Part shown: positions 7,247 through 14,803 of the stretch, in pieces
How the letters are laid out: every line of letters starts with the position of its first letter
Numbering within the stretch: position 1 is the stretch's first letter
Source of the DNA: Kineococcus sp. NBC_00420
GTDB lineage: Bacteria; Actinomycetota; Actinomycetes; Actinomycetales; Kineococcaceae
DNA: 64,000 nucleotides
NCBI RefSeq assembly: GCF_036021035.1
Contig: NZ_CP107930.1
Location: 2,976,001-3,040,000, forward strand
Reading direction: 5' to 3'
Notes under the pieces: model-generated
What the model saw: the letters and a program-made list of their open reading frames with translations, nothing else
What the model was told of the DNA's origin: nothing
Database searches by the model: none
Program-made: the position numbers and the translations under genes

Positions 7247-8695
7247 TCAGGAGCGCGACTGCCCGCGCTCGGTCAGCCAGCCGAACGGTGCAGCGATCTC
7301 CTCGGCGGCCTCCGGACCCCAGGAACCGGGTTCGTAGGGCAGCAGTTCGGGACGCTCGGCGAGCAGCGGGCAGGCCACCCGCCACGCGTCCCGCAGGCCG
7401 GCCGACGTCGTGAACAACGCGCGGTCGCCGATGAGGACGTCGCGCAGCAGCGCGGCGTACGGCGGCAGCGGTTCGGCGTTCGGCAGGGCCGCGAGGTCCA
7501 GGTACAGCTTGCCCGGCACCAGGTCGTCGGAGACGCCGGGACGACGAGCGGTGACGCCGGCCTCGACGGACCCGTTGCCGCTCAGGATGAACGTCAGCGT
7601 CTCGGGCACCGCGTCGTCGTCGTGCTGCGGGCTGTTCAGCGGGCGCTTGAACACCAGGGTCACGTGCTGGTGGCTCTCGGCGAGCTTCTTGCCCGTGCGC
7701 AGGACGAAGGGAACGCCTTCCCAGCGGGGGGTGTCGACCCACACCTTGGCCGCGACGAACGTGTCCGTCGTGGAACCCTCGCGGACGTCCTTGATCTCCT
7801 GGTACCCGGTGCCCTGGCCGAGGACGACCTCGGTCGGGTCCAGCGGGCGGAACTTCGCCAGCACGTTCTCGCGGGCCTGGGCCAGCGCGTCGGAGGTCCA
7901 GTCGCTCGGCGGGTCGAGCGCGACCTCGGCCGCGACCTGCAGGAGGTGGGTGACGAGCATGTCCAGGGTGGCGCCGGTCTCGTCGTAGAACGTGGCGCGG
8001 TCGTCTACCCCGAGGACCTCGGGGACGTCGATCTGGACCTGCGCGACGTGCTCGTTGCTCCACAGCTGCTCGATCATGCGGTTGGCGAACCGCAGGACGT
8101 GCAGCTGCTGGGTCGCCTCCTTGCCGAGGAAGTGGTCGATGCGGAAGACCTGCTGCTCGTCGAAGACCGACTGGACCAGCTGGTCGAGTTCCTCGAACGA
8201 CTCCGGGGAGGTGCCGTACGGCTTCTCGTAGACGACGCGGGAACCCTCGGCCAGGCCGTGCGCGGCGATCGCCTCGGTGTAGCCCTGGAAGGTCGAGGGC
8301 GGCAGGGCCAGGTAGTGGACTACCTGCGCGTCGTCACCAACCTCCTGCTTGGCCGCGGCGATCGCGTCCAGCAGCTCGCCCGGGTCGTCGGCCGTGAAAC
8401 CGCCGCCGGCGAACCGCAGCCCCGGCATGATCGACTCGATGACGTCGTCGTCGACACCGTTCTTGCCGCGGGCGAACTCCTGCAGACCCTTGCGGACGTG
8501 GTCGCGGTAGGAGTCGTCCGGCTGGGCCTTGCGGCCGCTGCCGATCAGGACCCACTTCTCGGGGAGGAGGTCCGCGGCGGCGAGAGCCGCGAAGCCCGGC
8601 ATGACGAGACGTTTGGCGAGGTCACCCGTGGCGCCGTAGACGACGAAGACGGTGGGGCCGGCGCTCGTGGTGGTGGCGCCCAGCGCGTTGCTCAT
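7247..8695 (-). CDS. zwf: Glucose-6-phosphate 1-dehydrogenase
   Basis: A 482-residue cytoplasmic enzyme that oxidises glucose 6-phosphate to 6-phosphogluconolactone with NAD(P)+, the entry to the oxidative pentose phosphate pathway. The nucleotide-binding GATGDLAKR is at 21-29, EKPYG at 157-161 and the catalytic RIDHFLGKE at 185-193, with the usual Tyr of RIDHYLGKE replaced by Phe. Length is normal for the family. ATG 8695 is preceded by GGAG six bases upstream; an upstream GTG at 8707 lacks a site. It stands alone rather than in the tal-zwf-opcA-pgl cluster common in Actinobacteria, so it may be a second copy. It is divergent from the aldo/keto reductase. Confidence 0.95.
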   Translation of the reverse strand: MSNALGATTTSAGPTVFVVYGATGDLAKRLVMPGFAALAAADLLPEKWVLIGSGRKAQPDDSYRDHVRKGLQEFARGKNGVDDDVIESIMPGLRFAGGGFTADDPGELLDAIAAAKQEVGDDAQVVHYLALPPSTFQGYTEAIAAHGLAEGSRVVYEKPYGTSPESFEELDQLVQSVFDEQQVFRIDHFLGKEATQQLHVLRFANRMIEQLWSNEHVAQVQIDVPEVLGVDDRATFYDETGATLDMLVTHLLQVAAEVALDPPSDWTSDALAQARENVLAKFRPLDPTEVVLGQGTGYQEIKDVREGSTTDTFVAAKVWVDTPRWEGVPFVLRTGKKLAESHQHVTLVFKRPLNSPQHDDDAVPETLTFILSGNGSVEAGVTARRPGVSDDLVPGKLYLDLAALPNAEPLPPYAALLRDVLIGDRALFTTSAGLRDAWRVACPLLAERPELLPYEPGSWGPEAAEEIAAPFGWLTERGQSRS

Positions 8696-8737
8696 GTCCG
8701 TCTCCAACTCGATGGGGGGTCAGATGATGCCCACGCC

Positions 8738-8743
8738 TACGCT
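8738..8743 (+). promoter_or_regulatory. Putative -10 element (TACGCT) for the aldo/keto reductase
   Basis: TACGCT lies eight bases before GTG 8752, with no ribosome binding site between; a leaderless transcript is likely. Confidence 0.5.
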
Positions 8744-8751
8744 ACCTGGCT

Positions 8752-9681
8752 GTGGACACGTCTCCGTGGGTGCACCGTCTCGGCCTGGGCCTCGCCGCAG
8801 TGGGCCGCCCCGCCTACATCACGCTCGGCCGCGACGAGGACCTCGCCGCCGCGCGGTCCGTCGAGGAGCTGGAGGCCCGGTCGCACCAGCTGCTCGACCG
8901 GGCCTTCGACCTCGGTGTCCGCTACCTCGACGCCGCCCGCTCCTACGGCTACGCCGAGCGCTTCCTCGGCAGCTGGCTGGCCGCCCACCCCGGTCGCCGG
9001 GAGCAGCTCACCATCGGCTCGAAGTGGGGCTACGAGTACGTGGGGGAGTGGACGCTCGACGCCCCGCTGCACGAGCGCAAGGACCACAGCCCGGCCGTCC
9101 TCGACCGGCAGTGGCCCGAGACCCTCGAGGCCCTCGGCACCACCCCGGACGTCTACCTGGTGCACTCGGTGACCCCGGACAGCCCGGCGCTGGGCGACGA
9201 CGAGCTGCTGGACCGGCTGCGTGCGCTCGCGGCGGGCGGGGTGCGGGTCGGGATCTCCACCAGCGGCCCGGAGCAGTTCTCGGTCGTGCAGCAGGCCCTG
9301 GCGGTCCCCGACAACCCCTTCAGCGCGGTGCAGTCGACGTGGAACCTCCTCGAGCGCTCGGTCGGGGCCGCGCTGGCGGAGGCGCACGACGCCGGGTGGC
9401 TCGTCGTGGTGAAGGAGGGCGTCGCCAACGGCCGGCTCACCGCCCACGGGGCGGAACCGGGTCTGGCGCAGATGGCCGCGCTCGACGGGCAGACCCTCGA
9501 CGCCTTCGCGCTCGGTGCGGTGCTCGCCCAGCCCTTCGTCGACGTCGTCCTCAGCGGGGCGGTGACGTTGCCCCAGCTCGAGCAGAACCTCGCGGCGCGC
9601 CCCCCGGCGTCGGTGCCCGACGGTGTCGTCGAGGCGCCTGCGGCGTACTGGGCGACCCGGAGCGCGTTGTCCTGGGGATGA
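8752..9681 (+). CDS. Aldo/keto reductase
   Basis: A 309-residue TIM-barrel NAD(P)H-dependent oxidoreductase. The catalytic tetrad of the AKR superfamily is visible: Asp in VRYLDAARSYGYAE, Tyr in the same motif, Lys in IGSKWGYEY and His in VYLVHSVTPDS. The C-terminal NADPH-binding part contains AQPFVDVVLSGAVTLPQLEQNL. The GTG start at 8752 follows a TACGCT hexamer by eight bases, with no ribosome binding site. It is divergent from zwf, which supplies NADPH, though no co-regulation is shown. The next gene (hydrolase) starts four bases after its stop, so the two form an operon. The substrate is unknown. Confidence 0.9.
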   Translation: MDTSPWVHRLGLGLAAVGRPAYITLGRDEDLAAARSVEELEARSHQLLDRAFDLGVRYLDAARSYGYAERFLGSWLAAHPGRREQLTIGSKWGYEYVGEWTLDAPLHERKDHSPAVLDRQWPETLEALGTTPDVYLVHSVTPDSPALGDDELLDRLRALAAGGVRVGISTSGPEQFSVVQQALAVPDNPFSAVQSTWNLLERSVGAALAEAHDAGWLVVVKEGVANGRLTAHGAEPGLAQMAALDGQTLDAFALGAVLAQPFVDVVLSGAVTLPQLEQNLAARPPASVPDGVVEAPAAYWATRSALSWG

Positions 9682-9685
9682 CCTC

Positions 9686-10594
9686 GTGACCGCTCGAGCT
9701 GCCGAGGATCCCCGCCTCGCCGCGCTGGTCGCGGAGTCCCGCGACTTCTACGCCCGTCGGGCGCCCGGACGCGGTCCGAACGGTCCGGTCGAACTCGAAC
9801 GGGCCCGCTCCGCGTCGACCCCACCGCCCGTGTCGCACCCCGCGCCGGCCGTGGAGGTGCTCGACGGGGTTCCCGTCCGGATCCACGTCCCGGCCGCTCG
9901 TGCGACGGGGGTCCTGCTGGAACTGCGCGGTGGTGGTTTCTTCCTGGGGTCGGCGGCGGCGAGCGACGTCCGCAACCGCGAACTCGTCGACGCCCTCGGG
10001 GTCGCGGTGGTCAGCGTCGACCACCGGCTCGCCCCGGAGGACCCCTGGCCCGCCGCCCCGGACGACTGCGAGACCGTGGCGCGCTGGCTCGTCCGCAACG
10101 CCGCGGACCGGTTCGGCACGGAGAGGTTCCTCCTCACGGGTTTCTCGGCGGGATCGACCCTGGCCGTCGTGACCATGGTGAGACTGCGGGACAGGGGTTT
10201 CGACCACATCGGCGGCGCGGTGCTGCAGTTCGGGACCTACGACCTCAGCGGCTCCACCCCCGCCGGACGCCTCATCGCGGACGAGTACTTCCTCGACGCC
10301 TACGCGGGTTCCCTGGCCGACCGGACGCACCCGGACTTCTCGCCCGTCTTCGCCGACCTGCGGGGCCTCCCGTCCGTCCTCCTGGTGGTGGGGGCCGACG
10401 ACGTGCTGCTCGAGGACAACCTGGCGATGGCCGAGCGGTTCTCGGCCGCCGGGGTCGACGTCGACCTGCGCGTCTACCCCGCCTCGCCGCACGGTTTCAC
10501 CGGGCACCCGACGTCGATGGCGCGCGCCGCGCTCGCCGACGTCGAGGACTGGCTCCAGGATCGCCTGGAACCCACCGCGGACCCCTTCCGCTGA
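9686..10594 (+). CDS. Alpha/beta hydrolase of the hormone-sensitive-lipase group, with altered oxyanion motif
   Basis: A 302-residue hydrolase. The nucleophile elbow GFSAGS, the Asp in VLLVVGADDVLLEDN and the His in ASPHGFTGHP form the Ser-Asp-His triad of the HSL (family IV) esterases. The usual HGGG oxyanion-hole motif reads RGGG in LELRGGGFFLGS, so the leading His is replaced by Arg. The three glycines are kept, and esterase activity on short acyl esters remains plausible. GTG 9686 has GGGGA about eight bases upstream and lies four bases after the aldo/keto reductase stop, suggesting co-expression. There is no signal peptide. Confidence 0.87.
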   Translation: MTARAAEDPRLAALVAESRDFYARRAPGRGPNGPVELERARSASTPPPVSHPAPAVEVLDGVPVRIHVPAARATGVLLELRGGGFFLGSAAASDVRNRELVDALGVAVVSVDHRLAPEDPWPAAPDDCETVARWLVRNAADRFGTERFLLTGFSAGSTLAVVTMVRLRDRGFDHIGGAVLQFGTYDLSGSTPAGRLIADEYFLDAYAGSLADRTHPDFSPVFADLRGLPSVLLVVGADDVLLEDNLAMAERFSAAGVDVDLRVYPASPHGFTGHPTSMARAALADVEDWLQDRLEPTADPFR

Positions 10595-10665
10595 TCCCAC
10601 GATGGACCCGTGCGGATCCGGCGGGTGGGAGCACCGGACGTGCGCCGACGTGGTCCACTGCCCCG

Positions 10666-11064
10666 GTGCCGCCACCGCTGAGCCCCGAGCTCGAGGACCG
10701 TCTGCTGACGGAACGCACCGTCTGGCTGACGACCCTGCGTCCCGACGGATCGCCCCACACGACTCCCGTCTGGTTCGTCCACGAGCCCGGCACCTGGTGG
10801 ATCGGTAGCGGCGGGCGCAACGTCAAGGTGCGCAACCTGTCGCTCGACCCCCGGGTGTCGCTGGCCCTGCCGGACGGGGACCACCCGGTGGTCGCCGAGG
10901 GTGTCGCGCACGTGCACCGGGACGGCTTCCCGCGGCACGTCGTCCGGGGTTTCGCGGCCAAGTACGGCGGGTGGGACATCACCGTCCCGGTGCACCCCGG
11001 GGGCGCGCAGGTGCTCTTCGAGGTGCCCGTCACCCGCTGGCTCCTGACGGGTGCCGCGCAGTAG
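10666..11064 (+). CDS. Pyridoxamine 5-phosphate oxidase-like (split beta-barrel) flavin/F420 protein
   Basis: A 132-residue split-barrel protein. RTVWLTTLRPDGSPHTTPVWFVHEPGTWWIG and VKVRNLSLDPRVSLAL are the two conserved cofactor-binding stretches of the PPOX/FDR superfamily (quoted in parts; positions about 17-47 and 53-68). In Actinobacteria many of these are F420- or FMN-dependent reductases, and others bind heme or biliverdin; the cofactor cannot be assigned from sequence alone. GTG 10666 follows TCCACT by six bases. The downstream DHFR-like gene begins 80 bases later in the same direction. Confidence 0.83.
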   Translation: MPPPLSPELEDRLLTERTVWLTTLRPDGSPHTTPVWFVHEPGTWWIGSGGRNVKVRNLSLDPRVSLALPDGDHPVVAEGVAHVHRDGFPRHVVRGFAAKYGGWDITVPVHPGGAQVLFEVPVTRWLLTGAAQ

Positions 11065-11144
11065 TCGCGCACGCGACCGATGAGTCCGCGGGCCCCTCCG
11101 GGTCCACCACGCGAGCGGACCGACGACGACACCGGGAGGACAAC

Positions 11145-11750
11145 GTGGGCCAGATCCACCTCGAGCTGTTCGCGACCCTCGACCTCGTGGGCCAGGCCCC
11201 CGGCGGCCCCGACGAGGACCCGGTCGGGTTCGGGTTCGGGGGGTGGCAGGCGCCTCTGCTGGACGAGGTCAGCGGGGCGCAGGTCGGTGCCGCCTACGAG
11301 GGCACGGACGCCCTGCTGCTCGGCCGTCGGACGTACGAGATCTTCGCCGGCTACTGGCCGGACCAGACCGGGGGCGACATCGCGACCCTCTTCAACCGCG
11401 TCCCCAAGTACGTGGCCTCACGCGGTCGGCCCGACCTCTCCTGGGCCGGCTCGACGCTGCTGGGCCGCGACCTCGCGGCCTCCGTCCGCGAGATCCGCGA
11501 CCGGCACGAGAACGTCAAGGTCGTGGGGAGCCTGAACCTCGTCCAGACGCTGCTGCGCGAGAAGCTCTTCGACGTCCTCGACCTCTGGATCCACCCGATC
11601 GTGCTGGGGGAGGGCAAGAAGGTCTTCGACGGCGGCGCGGTGCCGACCAACCTCACCCTGCTCGAACCGCCGTCGGCCGGGCCCCAGGGCGCGGTGCACC
11701 TGCGCTACGGCCTCGCCGACGGGGTGCCCGCGACCGGCGACATGGGGTAG
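11145..11750 (+). CDS. Dihydrofolate-reductase-family protein (RibD C-terminal domain)
   Basis: A 201-residue NADPH-dependent reductase fold. GTDALLLGRRTYEIFAGYWP, YVASRGRPDLSW and VVGSLNLVQTLLREKLFDVLDLWIHPIVLGEGKKVF (in successive blocks) are characteristic of the RibD_C/YyaP group rather than of true folate DHFR. The group includes riboflavin-pathway reductases and many stress-linked proteins of unknown substrate. GTG 11145 is fixed by GGGAGGA five bases upstream; long in-frame upstream sequence without a site was rejected. It is a single gene ahead of a convergent TetR gene. Confidence 0.88.
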   Translation: MGQIHLELFATLDLVGQAPGGPDEDPVGFGFGGWQAPLLDEVSGAQVGAAYEGTDALLLGRRTYEIFAGYWPDQTGGDIATLFNRVPKYVASRGRPDLSWAGSTLLGRDLAASVREIRDRHENVKVVGSLNLVQTLLREKLFDVLDLWIHPIVLGEGKKVFDGGAVPTNLTLLEPPSAGPQGAVHLRYGLADGVPATGDMG

Positions 11751-11795
11751 GGCCGGGCCCGCTGCCCCGGGGAGGCGTGTCCCTGCCTGCGGCCG

Positions 11796-12506
11796 TCACC
11801 GCCGGGCGATCACCCGGTCGAGCCACTCGACGAGCAACCGGCGCTCGCCCTCGCTGAGCACGTCGAGTTCCGGCGCGAGCGCGCGGAACGCGACGGCGAT
11901 CGAGGCGTCCTCCACGGGGTCGGTGGCGTCGGTGAGGATCTGACGCAGGACGGCCTCGAACATCGCATCGGCCAGACCGGGGTCGCGCCGTTCCGGCGGG
12001 GAGGCGAGCAGGGTGGTGATGGTGCCGACCCCGGCGGCCTGGAAGAGGTCGACGGCGAGGGTTTCGGCGACGCGGAGGCGGCCGCTGGCGGCGAGCCGGT
12101 GGACCCGGGCCGCGAGGACCTGGCGTCCGGATTCGGCTGCGGGGGAACGCACCACGCGGTCCGGATCGCTCAGGAGGCGGAACAGGGTCGGGTTCGTGAC
12201 CCCGAACTCGATCTGGGAGTTCCAGCCGCGGCGCAGGTCCGCCAGCGGGTCGACCTCCTCGGCCGTCGCGGCGGCCGCGACGGCGGCCTTCGCGGTGACG
12301 TAGCCGGACATGACGTGCTCGGCGACGGCCTCGAGCAGCCCGTCCTTGTCCCCGAAGAGGCGGTAGATGGCGGGGGCCTGCAGTCCGGCGGCCTCGGCGA
12401 CCCGACGGGTGGTCACGGCGGCGGGCCCCTGCTCGCGCAGGAGTCGGGCGGCGGCGTCCACGATCCTCGACCGGGTGTCGCTGCGGCGGTCGGTCGTCTC
12501 GGTCAC
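11796..12506 (-). CDS. TetR-family transcriptional regulator of the NmrA-like gene
   Basis: A 236-residue regulator. The helix-turn-helix lies at about residues 12-58 (VTTRRVAEAAGLQAPAIYRLFGDKD region), followed by a long C-terminal domain (TetR_C type). The GTG start at 12506 has TACCGT six bases upstream (12513-12518), the leaderless layout. It is divergent from the NAD(P)-binding NmrA-like gene, with an 84-base intergenic region holding an inverted repeat (12524-12536 and 12570-12581) and a direct GATACCAG repeat, which are its probable operators. The inducer is unknown; by analogy with NmrA/QorB neighbours it may be a quinone or electrophile (inference). Confidence 0.88.
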   Translation of the reverse strand: MTETTDRRSDTRSRIVDAAARLLREQGPAAVTTRRVAEAAGLQAPAIYRLFGDKDGLLEAVAEHVMSGYVTAKAAVAAAATAEEVDPLADLRRGWNSQIEFGVTNPTLFRLLSDPDRVVRSPAAESGRQVLAARVHRLAASGRLRVAETLAVDLFQAAGVGTITTLLASPPERRDPGLADAMFEAVLRQILTDATDPVEDASIAVAFRALAPELDVLSEGERRLLVEWLDRVIARR

Positions 12507-12512
12507 GTTCCA

Positions 12513-12518
12513 ACGGTA
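12513..12518 (-). promoter_or_regulatory. Putative -10 element (TACCGT) for the TetR gene at 12506
   Basis: TACCGT on the minus strand, six bases before GTG 12506; it is next to the left arm of the operator-like inverted repeat. Confidence 0.5.
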
Positions 12519-12523
12519 ACGCA

Positions 12524-12581
12524 CTCTTGCTATCGCCGAGATTCCATGGTTACTCTGATTCAGATACCAGCGATACCAGAG
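12524..12581. promoter_or_regulatory. Operator-like inverted repeat plus direct repeats in the TetR/NmrA divergent promoter
   Basis: Left arm CTCTTGCTATCGC (12524-12536) and right arm GCGATACCAGAG (12570-12581) are inverted copies with one substitution and a one-base gap. The right half also carries GATACCAG twice (12563-12570 and 12572-12579), nine bases apart. The right arm overlaps the ribosome binding site region of the NmrA-like gene. These are the probable TetR sites. Confidence 0.55.
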
Positions 12582-12590
12582 GAGTTCACC

Positions 12591-13448
12591 ATGATCGTCG
12601 TCACCGGTGCGACCGGCGCCCTCAACGGCGTCACCGTCGACCACCTGCTCGAACGCGTCCCGGCGAGCGAGATCGCCGTCGTGGCGCGCGACCTCGCGAA
12701 GGCGCAGCGCTTCGCCGACCGCGGGATCGAGGTCCGCCGCGGCGACTACGCCGACCCGGCCTCGCTGCCCACCGCCTTCGCCGGGGCGGACCAGCTGCTG
12801 CTGGTCTCCTCCAGCGACCCGCGTGCCGATGCGGTCGCCCTGCACCGCAACGCCATCGGGGCCGCCGTGGCCGCCGGCGTCGGGCGGATCCTCTACACCA
12901 GCCACCAGGGGGCGGCCGCGGGAACCCCGTTCGGGCCGGGCCGTGACCACGCCGCCACCGAGGAACTGCTGGCCGGTTCCGGCCTGCCCTGGACCTCGTT
13001 GCGCAACGGGTTCTACGCGCACAGCCTGGGCTGGCTGAGCGGACCCTGGCGCGAGACCGGGCGGATCACCGTCCCGGCCGAGGGGCCCGTCTCCTGGACG
13101 GCGCGCGAGGACGCGGGGGAGGCGGCGGCGGTGGTCCTCACGTCCCCGACCCCGTTCGAGGGCCCGACGACCCTCACCGCGACCGCCGCCCCGACGTTCG
13201 CCGAGGTGGCCGAGACCGCCTCCGCGATCGCGGGACGCACGATCGAGCTCGAGGTCCTCGCGCCGGAGGCGTGGGTCGCCGCGCAGGTCGCCGCCGGCAC
13301 CCAGGAGTTCATGGCCCGGTTCCTGCTGGGCATGTACCAGGCGGCCGAGCAGGGGTTCTTCGCCGGGACCGACCCGTTGCTCGCCGACCTGCTGGGCCGG
13401 GAACCGCAGACCGTCCGGGACGTGCTCGAACGGCCTGCGGTGCACTGA
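12591..13448 (+). CDS. NmrA-like NAD(P)-binding oxidoreductase (QorB/AzoB type)
   Basis: A 285-residue atypical short-chain dehydrogenase. The Rossmann glycine motif is VTGATGALNG (4-13), with VVARDLAKAQRFADRGIEVRRGDYAD after it. ILYTSHQGAAAG and SLRNGFYAHSLGWL match NAD(P)H:quinone oxidoreductase 2 (QorB)-like proteins. The Tyr-x3-Lys pair of classical SDRs is absent, which is normal for this group. ATG 12591 follows GAGGAG by six bases. It is divergent from, and probably repressed by, the TetR gene at 12506. A role in reduction of quinones or electrophiles, or as a redox sensor, is likely but not proven. It ends two bases before the convergent SDR gene. Confidence 0.88.
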   Translation: MIVVTGATGALNGVTVDHLLERVPASEIAVVARDLAKAQRFADRGIEVRRGDYADPASLPTAFAGADQLLLVSSSDPRADAVALHRNAIGAAVAAGVGRILYTSHQGAAAGTPFGPGRDHAATEELLAGSGLPWTSLRNGFYAHSLGWLSGPWRETGRITVPAEGPVSWTAREDAGEAAAVVLTSPTPFEGPTTLTATAAPTFAEVAETASAIAGRTIELEVLAPEAWVAAQVAAGTQEFMARFLLGMYQAAEQGFFAGTDPLLADLLGREPQTVRDVLERPAVH

Positions 13449-13450
13449 GG

Positions 13451-14158
13451 TCAGGCCGTGAGGAACTGGCGGTAGAACTCGGCCGGGTCCTTGGCGAGGG
13501 AGGCCTTGATCATCTCGCTCCAGTCGTCGACGAGGATCTCGATCTTCCCCGCCACGATGCCGTCGAGGGTCGCGCGGGCCGCGTCGGCCGGGTCGATCTT
13601 GGGAACGTCGTAGCCCTTGGTCATGTCCGTCTCGGCCGACCCCAGGTGGACGGAGGTGACCAGGGTTCCCTGGCCGTGGAGTTCCAGGCGCAGGGCGTTG
13701 CTCATGTTCCAGTTCGCCGCCTTGGACACGGCGTAGGCGCCGGTGCCCGGGTAGGCGAACCAGGACAGCGCCGAGGAGACGTTCGCGATGGCCCCGCCGC
13801 CGTTGCGGGCCAGGACCGGGGCGAAGGCGCGGACCATGGACAGGGTCCCCCAGAAGTTGACGTCCAGTTCGGCGCGGACGCCGTCGAGGTCGGCGTCGAG
13901 GAGGTTCGCACCGGTGGAGATCCCGGCGTTGTTCACGAGGAGGTTCACGTCGCCCGCCTCGCGGGCCGCGGCCGCGACGGCCTCGGGGTCGGTGATGTCG
14001 AGCGCGATCGCCCGGGCGCCGGGCAGGTCGATCGAGGCGGGGTTGCGGGCGGCGGCGTAGACCGTCGCGCCCCGCTCGAGGAGCTGGCCGGCGAAGTGGC
14101 GCCCGATGCCGCGGTTGGCGCCGGTGACGAGTGCCGTGGTGGTGCTGTCGATGTCCAT
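13451..14158 (-). CDS. Short-chain dehydrogenase/reductase
   Basis: A 235-residue classical SDR. The cofactor motif VTGANRGIG is at 11-19, the structural NNAG follows, and the catalytic Tyr and Lys are in YAVSKAA, preceded by the Ser-containing ANVSSALSW. The acidic residue after the second strand is not clear (AAARNPASI), which favours NADP(H). ATG 14158 has TAGCGT seven bases upstream, and the promoter has a -35-like TTGCCT with an unusually long 20-bp spacer centred on a dyad, the arrangement activated by MerR proteins. The merR gene is divergent 55 bases away. The substrate is unknown. Confidence 0.9.
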   Translation of the reverse strand: MDIDSTTTALVTGANRGIGRHFAGQLLERGATVYAAARNPASIDLPGARAIALDITDPEAVAAAAREAGDVNLLVNNAGISTGANLLDADLDGVRAELDVNFWGTLSMVRAFAPVLARNGGGAIANVSSALSWFAYPGTGAYAVSKAANWNMSNALRLELHGQGTLVTSVHLGSAETDMTKGYDVPKIDPADAARATLDGIVAGKIEILVDDWSEMIKASLAKDPAEFYRQFLTA

Positions 14159-14165
14159 GTCGGCT

Positions 14166-14197
14166 ACGCTAAAACCTGACGTTGACGTGAGAGGCAA
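14166..14197 (-). promoter_or_regulatory. MerR-type promoter with 20-bp spacer and dyad operator (drives the SDR gene)
   Basis: On the minus strand TTGCCT (14192-14197) and TAGCGT (14166-14171) are separated by 20 bases. Inside the spacer is the dyad CTGACGT-TG-ACGTGAG (14176-14191 on the plus strand; six of seven positions pair). MerR regulators activate promoters with 19-20 bp spacers by untwisting the DNA, so this is a textbook layout for the neighbouring MerR protein. Confidence 0.65.
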
Positions 14198-14213
14198 GTC
14201 GTGAGGGGCATTC

Positions 14214-14594
14214 GTGCGCATCGGTGAGGTCGCGAAGGAGGCGGGGGTGAGTGTCCGCGCCCTGCGCTACTACGAGGAGCAGGGGTTGCTGACCTCCGAC
14301 CGCGCTCCGAGCGGACAACGGCACTACCCGGTCTCGGCCGTGGAACGGGTGAGGTTCATCCAGAACCTCTACACGGCGGGGCTGGGCAGCAAGGCGGTCC
14401 TGCGGATCCTGCCGTGCATGGAGCACGGGGTCCTCACCGACGAGATGCAGGACCGGCTGCTCGCCGAACGTGAACGCATCCAGACCCAGCTCGAGGAGCT
14501 GACCGCGACCCGGGACAAGCTCGACGAGGTCATCCGCCTCGGGGAGGCCTACCGCCGCGACCCGGCCGCACAGGGCTGCGAGCGCGCGTCGTGA
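14214..14594 (+). CDS. MerR-family transcriptional regulator
   Basis: A 126-residue protein with the winged helix-turn-helix at the N-terminus (MRIGEVAKEAGVSVRALRYY, 1-20, and wing residues to about 70) and a C-terminal dimerisation coiled coil rich in Leu, Glu and Arg (about 82-112). Single Cys residues occur at ILPCMEHG and in the tail QGCERAS. They do not form an obvious metal site, so a redox or organic ligand is as likely as a metal. GTG 14214 has GAGGGG seven bases upstream. The divergent SDR promoter has the 20-bp spacer expected of a MerR target. The following 70-residue gene starts within its stop codon (GTGA), so they are coupled. Confidence 0.9.
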   Translation: MRIGEVAKEAGVSVRALRYYEEQGLLTSDRAPSGQRHYPVSAVERVRFIQNLYTAGLGSKAVLRILPCMEHGVLTDEMQDRLLAERERIQTQLEELTATRDKLDEVIRLGEAYRRDPAAQGCERAS

Positions 14595-14803
14595 GCGCCC
14601 CCGACGAGCAGCTCGCCCGGTTGCGCAAGGAGGCGAAGGCCAAGGGCTGGACCCTGGAGGCCCCCACCTCGCGGCATCCCGGGTACCTGCTGACCAGCGG
14701 GAGACCCGGGGACAAGGACGCCCGGATCGCCTTCGGGGCGGCGGGTCCGGTGCTCACCGTCGCCGAGGTCGAGCAGTGGCTCCGGGAACTGCCACGGACC
14801 TGA
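14591..14803 (+). CDS. Small protein of unknown function coupled to merR
   Basis: A 70-residue soluble protein (SAPDEQLARLRKEAKAKG at the N-terminus, then a short beta-rich region and VAEVEQWLRELPRT). I do not recognise it. The GTG at 14591 shares GTGA with the merR stop, which supports real, coupled translation. Its last 50 bases overlap the 3-prime end of the convergent SpoIIE gene. A role as accessory or partner of the MerR regulator is possible but is only suggested by position. Confidence 0.6.
   Translation: MSAPDEQLARLRKEAKAKGWTLEAPTSRHPGYLLTSGRPGDKDARIAFGAAGPVLTVAEVEQWLRELPRT

Noticed and set aside
4656-8063. A minus-strand open frame of more than 1100 codons
   Set aside because: It is an antisense and frame-shadow artefact of high GC. 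It crosses several real genes, and only its HAD motif I-II segment is homologous to a protein.
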